From: Bacteroidota bacterium
GTDB lineage: Bacteria; Bacteroidota; Bacteroidia; Bacteroidales; Tenuifilaceae
DNA length: 64,000 nt
Assembly: GCA_029560875.1 (NCBI GenBank)
Contig: JAKQKB010000126.1
Location: 40,654-104,653, forward strand
Direction: 5' to 3'
The position numbers were made by a program, and so were the translations under genes. The notes under the pieces were generated by a model. It was not told the origin of the DNA. It ran no database searches and saw only the letters and a program-made list of their open reading frames with translations. The number at the start of each line of letters is the position of its first letter. Positions within the stretch are counted from its first letter, which is position 1. Below, in pieces: positions 18,374 through 26,166 of the stretch.

Positions 18374-18763
18374 ATGAAGATAATAAAAGCAACACTTGCA
18401 ATTGCATTGTTTTACGCCACAACTCTACTTCTTTCTGTAAATTTTGTTTTGGATAAAATAAATGGCGTCCAATTGATATATAACCTTATTTTCGTATGTG
18501 CTTTGGTACTTAGTATATTAATATTAGGCTCGTTTGAAAAATATTTCAAGAAAAAATTTAGAAAAAGAATAGCATATTTAATGCTTACAGTAGTAATTAT
18601 ATTGGTAATTGTTTTTAATCTGTTCTTCTATTATTACTTTAAACTAATTTTTAAATTTGATGTTGAAGTTTGGCCTATTTACTGGTTATTGATTATGCCT
18701 AGTGTTTACTTGATTGTTCATCTCTTGGATTTATTGGATATAGTAAGCAAAGATCCCCGCTAA
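18374..18763 (+). CDS. Small multi-pass membrane protein in cassette array
   Basis: A 129-residue protein made almost entirely of four hydrophobic segments (about residues 5-25, 34-54, 66-92, 100-122) with a basic loop (KYFKKKFRKR). No family recognised. It sits in the array of displaced cassettes behind the RHS gene, follows a REP-like repeat, and has the same AT-rich composition as the toxin tip. It is possibly an orphan immunity gene; this is inferred from position only. Confidence 0.5.
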   Translation: MKIIKATLAIALFYATTLLLSVNFVLDKINGVQLIYNLIFVCALVLSILILGSFEKYFKKKFRKRIAYLMLTVVIILVIVFNLFFYYYFKLIFKFDVEVWPIYWLLIMPSVYLIVHLLDLLDIVSKDPR

Positions 18764-18940
18764 ACTAAGACTCCTCGACTGGGCGAAGGTTGCAACTTTG
18801 TCCTGTCTAAGTGCCGGTCTTCAGACTGCACAAAATTCAAACTATTGCTAGGCATAGTATTTTAGGATTATGCTAACTTTAATGTATGCACAAAGATAAT
18901 AAGTGGTTTTATAAAGCGGTCAGGAGACTGCAATATGAAC

Positions 18941-18964
18941 AAGCGTAGTTTGGAAACTACGCTT
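18941..18964 (+). repeat. Short perfect palindrome in an intergenic repeat
   Basis: AAGCGTAGTTT and AAACTACGCTT flank GG: an 11-bp perfect stem. The 271-bp gap 18764-19034 holds this palindrome and GTGCCGGTCTTCAGACTGCAC, and no convincing reading frame. Confidence 0.55.
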
Positions 18965-19034
18965 AGCGGGGGCGTTTGTAGGGCCCACGAAGTCTAGCCA
19001 GTTCCATTCTAAAATATCATTAAACATCAACTAT

Positions 19035-19388
19035 ATGAATAAAATAATAATACTTTTAATTATGGCATCTTTTATAAATAGTAAAGAAGCTAATTATGAA
19101 TTAGTCGCATTGTGCAAACAGTCAAATGATAATATACAAATTGACTATATGGACTCAATGCATGGAATATCTGATATTAAGAAAAATTTCATGGGAGACA
19201 CTTTAGACTTAAAAATTTATGTTTCGATTGTTAAAAGGCAGAAAGAGTTTAAATTTTCTCTTGGAAATGACATAAAAGTAATAAGAATCGGGAGCAGGAT
19301 TGTAAAGGTAGATGAATTAAAAACTTGCCCGAATGTATATTCAGGGGAAGATGCTTTGAAGAAATTAAAAGATATGGAAAATAAATGA
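19035..19388 (+). CDS. Small unknown protein in cassette array
   Basis: A 117-residue protein with a short hydrophobic N-terminus (MNKIIILLIMASFI) that may be a weak signal, then a charged alpha/beta region ending 'NVYSGEDALKKLKDMENK'. No family recognised. Its stop overlaps (ATGA) the start of the 37-codon toxin-tail fragment at 19385. AT-rich like the other cassette genes; possible orphan immunity gene. Confidence 0.5.
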   Translation: MNKIIILLIMASFINSKEANYELVALCKQSNDNIQIDYMDSMHGISDIKKNFMGDTLDLKIYVSIVKRQKEFKFSLGNDIKVIRIGSRIVKVDELKTCPNVYSGEDALKKLKDMENK

Positions 19389-19498
19389 ACCAGACCCTTC
19401 ACTCTGGTTGGACATTAGGTCTATCACCCAGCGGATTTGGTGCGTTACTAAATAATTCTTCTATTGTTTCAGGTACTTATTCATTTAGATTGCCATGA
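19385..19498 (+). pseudogene. 3' fragment of an RHS-type toxin tip
   Basis: A 37-codon frame whose sequence (GWTLGLSPSGFGALLNN, SIVSGTYSFRLP) reads like the extreme C-terminus of a globular protein, not a complete gene. Its stop TGA overlaps the ATG of the next lipoprotein gene in ATGA. That is the coupling expected between a toxin tip and its immunity gene. The upstream body of the tip is missing, apparently deleted up to the preceding gene. The ATG at 19385 is probably fortuitous. Confidence 0.5.
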
Positions 19499-19866
19499 CA
19501 AAGTTGTTATATACAAGTATTCTTTTTATTTTTCTTCTTTCTTGTACTGAAAGTAAGCAAGAGAGGATAAATAAGTTACTCAATAAAAATGATAAAACTT
19601 CAATTATTGAGGCAAGTTTTCTTATAGGAGAGATAAAGGATACATCTTATGTTCCCATTTTATTGAAAAATTGCTATGATTGTAGAATAACACATCATAT
19701 GCAGTTTTATGGTATATCTGTTTACCAAAGCAAAATGATAGCATTAAAAAAAATATCAGGAGTAGCGCCTCCCTCAGAAGTGACATATCAACCAGACAGT
19801 TCTATTGTCAACTACTATACCGCTTGGGCTAAAAGCAGAGGCTATTTAGTAGATAATGGTAAGTGA
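19495..19866 (+). CDS. Small lipoprotein, candidate immunity protein
   Basis: A 123-residue protein with a lipoprotein signal (lipobox LLSC, Cys 17). The mature part is helical with a HEAT-like feel ('IIEASFLIGEIKDTSYVPILLKN', 'SKMIALKKISG') and ends 'YYTAWAKSRGYLVDNGK'. Its start overlaps the stop of the toxin-tail fragment just upstream, which makes it a good candidate for that toxin's cognate immunity protein. No family recognised. Confidence 0.58.
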   Translation: MTKLLYTSILFIFLLSCTESKQERINKLLNKNDKTSIIEASFLIGEIKDTSYVPILLKNCYDCRITHHMQFYGISVYQSKMIALKKISGVAPPSEVTYQPDSSIVNYYTAWAKSRGYLVDNGK

Positions 19867-19881
19867 AGTGAAGAAAGATTC

Positions 19882-19945
19882 CATTGAGCCGAGGCTGTAG
19901 AAATAGCACTTGGGGAGTTGGACGGTCGGCTGCGCCGCCGTTCGC
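19882..19945 (+). repeat. Intergenic repeat, copy A
   Basis: About 64 bp (TTGAGCCGAGGCTGTAGAAATA, then GGAGTTGGACGGTCGGC-TGCGCCGCCGTTC in two short stretches). A second copy lies at 22512-22575. It contains the palindrome-like GGTCGGCTGCGCCGCC and marks a cassette boundary. Confidence 0.6.
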
Positions 19946-20287
19946 TATTCTCTGTTCAGGTATGGGTTAAAGCGCTGCCAAATCCTCCCTCAGGTGGAGG
20001 GGATTGGTTAAAAAATATAGGTACGGCTGCGTCTATGTTTTCTGATTGGGTCGCTGGATCGGGCTCTGAAAAGAGAGTTTTCGCTAATGATGCAGCAACA
20101 AGAGCCATGAGTAATGTATATAGAGTAAACAAAGCACGTGAGTTTTTTACAATAAGTATAAAGGTCAAACGGATTTAGATGGGGCATATGTTGTAAACTA
20201 TAAGGGCAGTTTTGGATTACTTGGCCTTGTGAGGGCTGGAGCTGACCCAATAGAACAATATGTCGGTAGTTGTACAATTTTAGTGAT
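19918..20287 (+). pseudogene. Frameshifted RHS toxin-tip remnant
   Basis: Frame 1 (open from TTG 19918) reads 'DWLKNIGTAASMFSDWVAG', 'EKRVFANDAATRAMSNVY', 'VNKAREFF' and then derails near 20150. The next frame continues sensibly with 'NKYKGQTDLDGAYVVNYKG', 'SFGLLGLVRAGADPIEQYVG' and 'SCTI'. The joined product resembles a tip domain I have seen at the end of other Bacteroidota RHS proteins (ending 'GSFG..G...AG.DPIEQFVGSY'), recalled rather than searched. It has no RHS core in front and its start runs out of a repeat, so it is a dead displaced tip. Confidence 0.62.
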
Positions 20288-20547
20288 GTGTGTAATTGTT
20301 TTCAGAAATATCATTGTTAAGAAGGTCATATCCTCAAGTAATACAGAGATATAGTTTGAATCCTAGTTCATACTAATCATTTGGTTGCATACAATTGTTA
20401 TCTCTAGAATGTATTGGTTTGTTATATACATTTTATGTTTCGCTAATAACTGAATTTGTAAGATATTAGCAGGCTCAAAATATAAAATTGATAATTTTAA
20501 CATTTCTAACAATTAGAAGTACTGTTTATTGGGTTAAAAAAAGAACT
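20288..20547 (+). other. Gene-free spacer in cassette array
   Basis: AT-rich sequence after the broken toxin tip, with stops in all frames. I see no repeat or RNA in it. It may hold the promoter of the gene at 20548. Confidence 0.4.
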
Positions 20548-21771
20548 ATGAAAAGAATTTTTGTTTTTGTTTTTGGTATGGTTACCGCATTATATTCCTT
20601 TAGCCAAAAATACAAGGTGTATAAAGACAATCATCTCTTTGGCCTGAAAGAAATTTCATCGGATAAAATAGTAATAACACCAAAATACAAAAGAATATAC
20701 AATTTCAGAGATAGTTTATTTTTAGTAATGAATACTTTAGAAGAGGAATCAATAATTGATATAAATGAAAATATACTTGTACCCTTTAAAAAAACATCCA
20801 CTGGAATAATTGAAGAACCTACAGATAGTTCAATAGATGGGAAATTTTGTGAATTCTCTCAAATAAAATTAAAGAATAGCCTCATTACATACGTTTATCA
20901 GATTGACGAAAACAGAAATTGCATTCCTAACGAATATGCTCCTTGTCCACTAGATAAAACAGTTAATTATAATAATCGCGACCCATACTTTAAATTAATT
21001 CAAAATTCAATCCAGCATAGCTCTCTTGGTAAAATTGATTCTGCAATCTATGAATCAAAAAAAGCCATACAAATTGCCTCAACAACAGCATTCCCCTATT
21101 ATTGGAGTGCAAGGCTTTTACTCAAGAATGATGAAGGTGGTTTAAACTTTGAAAAGAATAAACAATATTCCAACTATTACAGTTGGATTGATTCCTGTTT
21201 AAATATTGCAGACACCATAGAGAACCACGAAAATGGGAAATACAAGATCGAAACCTTAAAATACGTTTTCTACAGGTATAACCTTCACGATCGGAAAAAA
21301 GCAAAAGAAGTTGAGAGAAAAATCAAAAACAAAGATGGTAGGTTTACCTTTAAGGGCTTAAATCTTTTAGTTGGATATAATTACGACCATGGTAATTCTT
21401 TAGAAATGGGTTTTACGTATGGTCTTATTACAAGAACTATAAAGCCTCATCTATTCAAGGATATGTCTAATTTGCAATATTTTGGCCTTTCATATTCAAG
21501 AAACTTTGATAAAGATATGGATACTTATAAACTATATCTATATTCTATGCATATGCCCCTTCGACTTGGCATTTGTGCTCTTCTGATTACAGATAATAAA
21601 ACAGATGCTGTTCTATTTCTAAGGCCTGAAATCGGGTTTGCACCTTATGGCGTAAATATGTTTATTGGATATAACCTTCATTGGTCTGGAGATTATTTTC
21701 AAGAATTTAAAGGTTTTAACATTGGTTTTAGATACTTCTTCAATGCAATTGGGAAAAAAGAATATAATTAA
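20548..21771 (+). CDS. Exported protein with WG-repeat-like N-terminus and barrel-like C-terminus
   Basis: A 407-residue protein from the ATG at 20548 (MKRIFVFVFGMVTALYSFSQ, a signal peptide); the upstream ATG at 20488 would add 20 residues ahead of the signal. Residues about 21-75 look like a WG-repeat unit ('YKVYKDNHLFGLKEI', 'ITPKYKRIYNFRD'). The middle is helical and TPR-like ('LGKIDSAIYESKKAIQIAS'). The last 130 residues alternate like an outer-membrane barrel ('LSYSRNFDKDMDTYKLYLYS', '..GFNIGFRYFF'). It follows the broken toxin tip, so it could be its partner. Function unknown. Confidence 0.6.
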   Translation: MKRIFVFVFGMVTALYSFSQKYKVYKDNHLFGLKEISSDKIVITPKYKRIYNFRDSLFLVMNTLEEESIIDINENILVPFKKTSTGIIEEPTDSSIDGKFCEFSQIKLKNSLITYVYQIDENRNCIPNEYAPCPLDKTVNYNNRDPYFKLIQNSIQHSSLGKIDSAIYESKKAIQIASTTAFPYYWSARLLLKNDEGGLNFEKNKQYSNYYSWIDSCLNIADTIENHENGKYKIETLKYVFYRYNLHDRKKAKEVERKIKNKDGRFTFKGLNLLVGYNYDHGNSLEMGFTYGLITRTIKPHLFKDMSNLQYFGLSYSRNFDKDMDTYKLYLYSMHMPLRLGICALLITDNKTDAVLFLRPEIGFAPYGVNMFIGYNLHWSGDYFQEFKGFNIGFRYFFNAIGKKEYN

Positions 21772-21850
21772 ACTGGCTCCTTCTTATCTCAAATATTTAT
21801 CCGCACCAGTCACGCTAGACTAAGCTTCAAAACATTAAATAAATAATTCT

Positions 21851-22462
21851 ATGAAAAGATACTTCATAATACTTATAACACTTTTTTCATCGTGTCTAAG
21901 TTCCAAGTCTTCTAGTGTTACAAGCGACACTATTGTTCTAAGTATTTTTCCTCCGTCACAAGTATTGATACTAGACAGCATTGCACAAACGGTAGATAGC
22001 CTTATTCTCTCACAAACCTTTGCTAAAAATGTTGATGACGCTTATCGTCAATATTGCAATTATTTGAGTGATTCTGATGATATGAAGGAATTGGTGGCAA
22101 GGGTAGATAGGAATAGAGATTTTTATAATACGCTCGTTAAAAAACTAAAGCCGTTAGAAATATTTAATGAGATTTGGAGTCTGAATCCTCTCTTTTATCC
22201 CAAAGAGAACGTAACCTATGAGTTTTTAAATATGAATACCGATGGAAAGTATGTGAGGTTTTTAGATGCCTACTCAAAAGTTCATAAAAATTTACGAGGT
22301 TATTATGATGTTGTTTATAATTATGGAGCCATTCTCCCTCCTGTTGTTTTTGGCATTCTAGCACACCACAAAAATTTTGATTTTTCAAAACCTCCGACTA
22401 GGCTGATATTTGCAATTCATTTTATTACAATTCATTACCAAACACAAGTTTCACAAAACTGA
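21851..22462 (+). CDS. Predicted lipoprotein in cassette array
   Basis: A 203-residue protein with lipobox FSSC (Cys 15) and a helical mature part. 'AYRQYCNYLSDSDDMKELV' and 'YYDVVYNYGAILPPVVFGILA' stand out; the latter is hydrophobic and could be a buried helix. It lies between the unknown exported gene and a REP-like repeat. No family recognised. A possible orphan immunity lipoprotein, by position only. Confidence 0.52.
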   Translation: MKRYFIILITLFSSCLSSKSSSVTSDTIVLSIFPPSQVLILDSIAQTVDSLILSQTFAKNVDDAYRQYCNYLSDSDDMKELVARVDRNRDFYNTLVKKLKPLEIFNEIWSLNPLFYPKENVTYEFLNMNTDGKYVRFLDAYSKVHKNLRGYYDVVYNYGAILPPVVFGILAHHKNFDFSKPPTRLIFAIHFITIHYQTQVSQN

Positions 22463-22470
22463 GATCTACC

Positions 22471-22575
22471 TGTTCGAGCGCGTCTTCCAGACGCGTTCGT
22501 TCTTGTTCCCCGTTGAGCCGAGGCTTTAGAGATAACTTTTAAGGAGTTGGGCGGTCGGCTGTGCCGCCGTCCAAG
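22471..22575 (+). repeat. REP-like palindrome plus intergenic repeat, copy B
   Basis: 22471-22502 is the GTTCGAGCGCGTCTTCC...GACGCGTTCG palindrome also found at 18270 and 47597. 22512-22575 is the second copy of the repeat at 19882. The whole gap 22463-22931 holds these repeats, the RHS-core scar at 22700 and no complete gene. Confidence 0.65.
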
Positions 22576-22699
22576 TATTCTTGCAGGTTGTGCCTGCGGA
22601 ACGGAATAAAACATTTTCAGCAATTTTTATTACTTTCGTTAAGAGTTCTTTGATACAAAACGGACAAGCCATAAGGTGTAGCGTAGGGTAAGTTGCTAC

Positions 22700-22756
22700 A
22701 ACTGCCACTGCTACGTGCTTAACAACCCGCTAATGTACACGGATTCCACGGGGTAA
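22700..22756 (+). pseudogene. Fragment of an RHS core (recombination scar)
   Basis: Reads NCHCYVLNNPLMYTDSTG followed by a stop. It corresponds to residues of the intact RHS protein (YVLNNPLMYTDPTGY, DNA near 16,815-16,862) and is nearly identical at DNA level over TACGTG..AACAACCCGCTAATGTACACGG (given in two parts here). It marks where a former RHS tip was joined to the core before being displaced downstream. Confidence 0.75.
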
Positions 22757-22931
22757 ATATCCAAAATTGGTAGTAATGATTTTCTGAACAGTATTGATTA
22801 TTTTGGCGCAAGATCCTATATACTAATAGTTGTAGGGCTATACTGGGTTTTCAGATCAAAAAATTCCTATACGTTGCGCAGTATACTTTTATTTTTTTAC
22901 TTTTATAGGCAAACAAATTAATACTTAACAC

Positions 22932-23588
22932 ATGAAAAAGTTATTATATGCTTTTATTCTATGCTTTATCTCTCTTGTATCCACATCTCAAGAAAAGATA
23001 AATTATGTTTCGCATTACTTATTTCCAGAGTTTGGCGAAGGGATTATAGTTATGAAACATGGTGGCGCCTATAGGGCTTCTCTGAACTATAACTTAATTA
23101 CCAATGAGTTGGTTTTTGAAAACAATAAGGCTAGATATGCAATAGCTAAAGATAGTCTTATTAACATTGACACTGTAATTATAAACGATAAACGGTTAGT
23201 TTTGGTAAAGAATAGTTTTGTAGAGATATTACACCAATCGAGTTTTGAACTATTTGTAGAGCACAAGTGTAAGGTGAGCTCCCCTGGCTCTCCAGCAGCG
23301 TATGGTGGTACATCTTATACATCTTCAACTAGTACCGTTACCTCTATGAATTCTAACGGAGGAACTTATTTGTTTGAATTACCCGACGAATATAAAATTG
23401 AACCGTATTATATTTATTGGATTAGGAAAAATGGCGAACTAAAAAGGTTTACAAACATAAAGCAAATAATCAAGTTTTATGACAGTAAAAAGGATAAAAT
23501 AAAGTTATTTATAAAGGAAAACAACATAAAATTCAACAACTTGAATGGTATTGCTAGTTTATTTAGTTTTGCCGAATCCAATTCATAG
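22932..23588 (+). CDS. Unknown exported protein, last gene of the cassette array
   Basis: A 218-residue protein with a signal peptide (MKKLLYAFILCFISLVSTSQ). The mature part is strand-rich, has a Ser/Gly/Thr-rich linker near residues 116-142 (SSPGSPAAYGGTSYTSSTST) and a lysine-rich C-terminus. No family recognised. It follows the RHS-core scar and an AT-rich stretch, so it may be the surviving partner of a lost tip, or simply a host gene marking the array's edge. A bidirectional terminator follows. Confidence 0.55.
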   Translation: MKKLLYAFILCFISLVSTSQEKINYVSHYLFPEFGEGIIVMKHGGAYRASLNYNLITNELVFENNKARYAIAKDSLINIDTVIINDKRLVLVKNSFVEILHQSSFELFVEHKCKVSSPGSPAAYGGTSYTSSTSTVTSMNSNGGTYLFELPDEYKIEPYYIYWIRKNGELKRFTNIKQIIKFYDSKKDKIKLFIKENNIKFNNLNGIASLFSFAESNS

Positions 23589-23611
23589 AAATTTAGTTAA
23601 TTTTTAACAGT

Positions 23612-23656
23612 AAGGCGTTGTTATGTTGGATATAACAACGCTTTTACTTTTTTGGG
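23612..23656. terminator. Bidirectional terminator between convergent genes
   Basis: Stem AAGCGTTGTTAT-type arms (AGGCGTTGTTAT/ATAACAACGCTT) with a short loop and T-rich flank on the plus strand. It separates the plus-strand array from the minus-strand gene ending at 23677. Confidence 0.75.
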
Positions 23657-23676
23657 AATTGCTTCAATTTTAGGAG

Positions 23677-25926
23677 TTATTCCATCAAAACCAAACTATC
23701 GCTAATCACATTAATTAGCTGGTTTGCTTCTTTGTCCAGTTTTTGGTAGGCATCGCTTGTTAAATCCTTGTTTTCCATAAGGCTTACGGTTGTTTTTAGC
23801 TTACCAAGATAGGATTGGATGCTTTCCAGTTTATCTTTTCTGCTCTGGGGTGCAGAGGTGTCTATTTTAGAAGAGATTTGCTTGACCTGATAGTCGAAAA
23901 TTGCAATAAAGATATTGGCTTGACGAACGGCTTGGTCTGCTTTTTCGAATACAGCACTTAATTTTTCTGGGTTTTCTGCGGTTTTTACCCTGCCCGATGA
24001 ACATAGTTCTGGTTTTAAATCGCAGACTAGTTTAAGGGTTTCATCAATCTGTTTCTGGTAGGTTATCAGTTTTTGGTTAAGGTTTGCTATGGTCGATAAA
24101 TCCTTGGAGGTAACATCAACCTTCATAAAATCCTTAACGTTGTTTACATCGCGTTCAACCTCCGCGATTTTGTTGTTCAAGTACTTGGTGCTCTCTAGGT
24201 TGGAATCGTTAGAGTATATTGCCTCAAAGTTTCCTTTGATAACTTGCAGTTGTTCCAACTTTTTGAAAATCCAGGGTTCAAGAGTTAGTACAATGCTATC
24301 CTTGCTTAGGAGTTCCTGTTTTCGGTTGAATTCATCCATTCGTTGACCAAACGCGTTGATAGCCATAATTGCGCGTTCGCGGCATAAGCCACACGATGTG
24401 TTTTTGGTTAGCGCAAGCAGTGCCGATGAAGCACTCTTGGTTTGCTTTGTGGCTTGGGTTTCGTTCAGTTTCTGAACTTCCTTTTCGAATGAAACTCTGT
24501 ACAAATCGTTCTCCAACCTGGAAATTTGTGAATTTATAAGTTGCCCCTCAAGGTTTTGGTTCATCAATTCGGGTTTGAAAATTCCTGAAAACTGCAATGC
24601 AGCAATATACAGTTCAAGTTCATTAACGGAGATATTCCCAACACTTTCCAGCTTGATTAGTGTATTAACCAAATCCTTGGTCGATTTTAGGTTATGGTCG
24701 CCATCAAGGTAAAGCGATGCAAATCCCAAAACTGATTCATACTCGCGGTTAAATATCGATGTAAACGTATTATTGCCCTTGTACTTAAACTTTATCTCCT
24801 CAAAGGCCTTTATAAGTTGACGGTTATACTGCATTACACGGAACAAACTTCCGGATATTGCATCGGTATTACCAGTTCGGTAGTTCAGGTTATAAACATC
24901 GAGGTGATTTTTGAAATTGGCAAAAACGGTTAGGAATGTAGTAAAATCCTTTTCTTGGCGGTAGGTTTCGGAATTAATTAGGCCCAAGCGGAAATCGTTC
25001 TCGTACTTAAGTTTACGCTTTTCGATATTGGCAAAGGTAACCTCATCGCCGCTTACGGGGTCCATTCGGTAAAGCGATTTGTAGTTTACTACCACAATTA
25101 CAGGGTAGTGCTTGTAGGTCAACAATTGCCGAAGGGCATCGCGGCTAACCTTTCCGTGCTGCACGGTATCCAGAAAACTGCGGAACGGCTCTGTTGCTAT
25201 TTCAATAGGGTTACTGTTGGCCGTGGAGAGAGCGTAGAGCTTAATGGAGTGAACACGCGTGTCGAAATTCTTCTGCTCAAAAAGCCGTATGGTGGAGCTA
25301 AACTTGTACTCCTTTTTCTTTGAGTTTGATTCTATAAAGTTGCCAAACTCTCCAATTATAGCCATAACAGCATCGGTTGGGGTAAGTATCTTGGAAAGAT
25401 TCTTAAGCTGTGTGGCAACAAGCGATAAGATTTGGTCCTTATCGTTGTTAGTTATTGCCCTAACCCTAATTTCTGCATCAATATAATCCTTGGCGGAGTA
25501 AAGCGGAAGATTATCGATAATACGAACATGGTCAATATTATCGCTTACAAATGTTTGATACTTGCTCTCCTTGTCCTTTGATATTTGAAAGTTGTAAAGC
25601 GGGTAGGTTATATCATTATCGCCAAAGAACTTTACGTTTTTAAGACTTGCGGTGATAAAAAGATACTCAAGGTTCTCCTGTTCCAGTGCGGTTTTCTTTC
25701 TTCGTTTGGCCTTGGGTTCTACTCGGGCAAAATCAAGCTCGTTAATTAGGTTGCTGAACTTATCTCCATTAAACATAAAGATATCGGTTGATAGGTATTG
25801 CCATTCGCCAGTAAAGGAGAAGTTTGCTGTATCGCTAAAAATTAGTTTTGGTTCAATATCGCGTTGCGAAAAACCACTAGTAAACACTAGAATTGCAGCA
25901 AGTAAAAACAGATACCGTTTAATCAT
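23677..25926 (-). CDS. Large unknown exported protein
   Basis: A 749-residue protein with a signal peptide (MIKRYLFLLAAILVFTSGFSQ). The first 260 residues are mixed alpha/beta ('FSDTANFSFTGEWQYLSTDIFMFNGDKFSNL'). The remainder is helical with several coiled-coil-like stretches (about residues 440-500 and 560-749, rich in E/K/Q with L/I spacing) and a C-x2-C motif (TSCGLCRERA) near residue 508. No family recognised. It stands alone on the minus strand between the cassette array and the acetyltransferase-like gene. Confidence 0.7.
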   Translation of the reverse strand: MIKRYLFLLAAILVFTSGFSQRDIEPKLIFSDTANFSFTGEWQYLSTDIFMFNGDKFSNLINELDFARVEPKAKRRKKTALEQENLEYLFITASLKNVKFFGDNDITYPLYNFQISKDKESKYQTFVSDNIDHVRIIDNLPLYSAKDYIDAEIRVRAITNNDKDQILSLVATQLKNLSKILTPTDAVMAIIGEFGNFIESNSKKKEYKFSSTIRLFEQKNFDTRVHSIKLYALSTANSNPIEIATEPFRSFLDTVQHGKVSRDALRQLLTYKHYPVIVVVNYKSLYRMDPVSGDEVTFANIEKRKLKYENDFRLGLINSETYRQEKDFTTFLTVFANFKNHLDVYNLNYRTGNTDAISGSLFRVMQYNRQLIKAFEEIKFKYKGNNTFTSIFNREYESVLGFASLYLDGDHNLKSTKDLVNTLIKLESVGNISVNELELYIAALQFSGIFKPELMNQNLEGQLINSQISRLENDLYRVSFEKEVQKLNETQATKQTKSASSALLALTKNTSCGLCRERAIMAINAFGQRMDEFNRKQELLSKDSIVLTLEPWIFKKLEQLQVIKGNFEAIYSNDSNLESTKYLNNKIAEVERDVNNVKDFMKVDVTSKDLSTIANLNQKLITYQKQIDETLKLVCDLKPELCSSGRVKTAENPEKLSAVFEKADQAVRQANIFIAIFDYQVKQISSKIDTSAPQSRKDKLESIQSYLGKLKTTVSLMENKDLTSDAYQKLDKEANQLINVISDSLVLME

Positions 25927-26166
25927 AGCTTTTATGTTATGAATATTAGGAGCTAAATGAACATAGAGGGGATTAGATTAATATTACTCACATTCCTATA
26001 ACTTAGCTTAACTACCTTTTACACCTCGAAGCTTTTGAAAGAATATGATGAAGTTAAAAGAAGTTAGACGAATCATGCCAAATCTTCTATTCCTCTAGAT
26101 TCCTTTAACCTCTCAACCTTCTTAACTCCTCTATATTTCTTTAACTCCTTTTTATTCCACAAAGAA

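Noticed and set aside
18330..18400. A frame reading KYDDMVGSYPKNKGLYHED across the start of the gene at 18374, perhaps another toxin remnant
   Set aside because: It is too short and runs on in the wrong frame into the membrane gene; I cannot tell it from chance.
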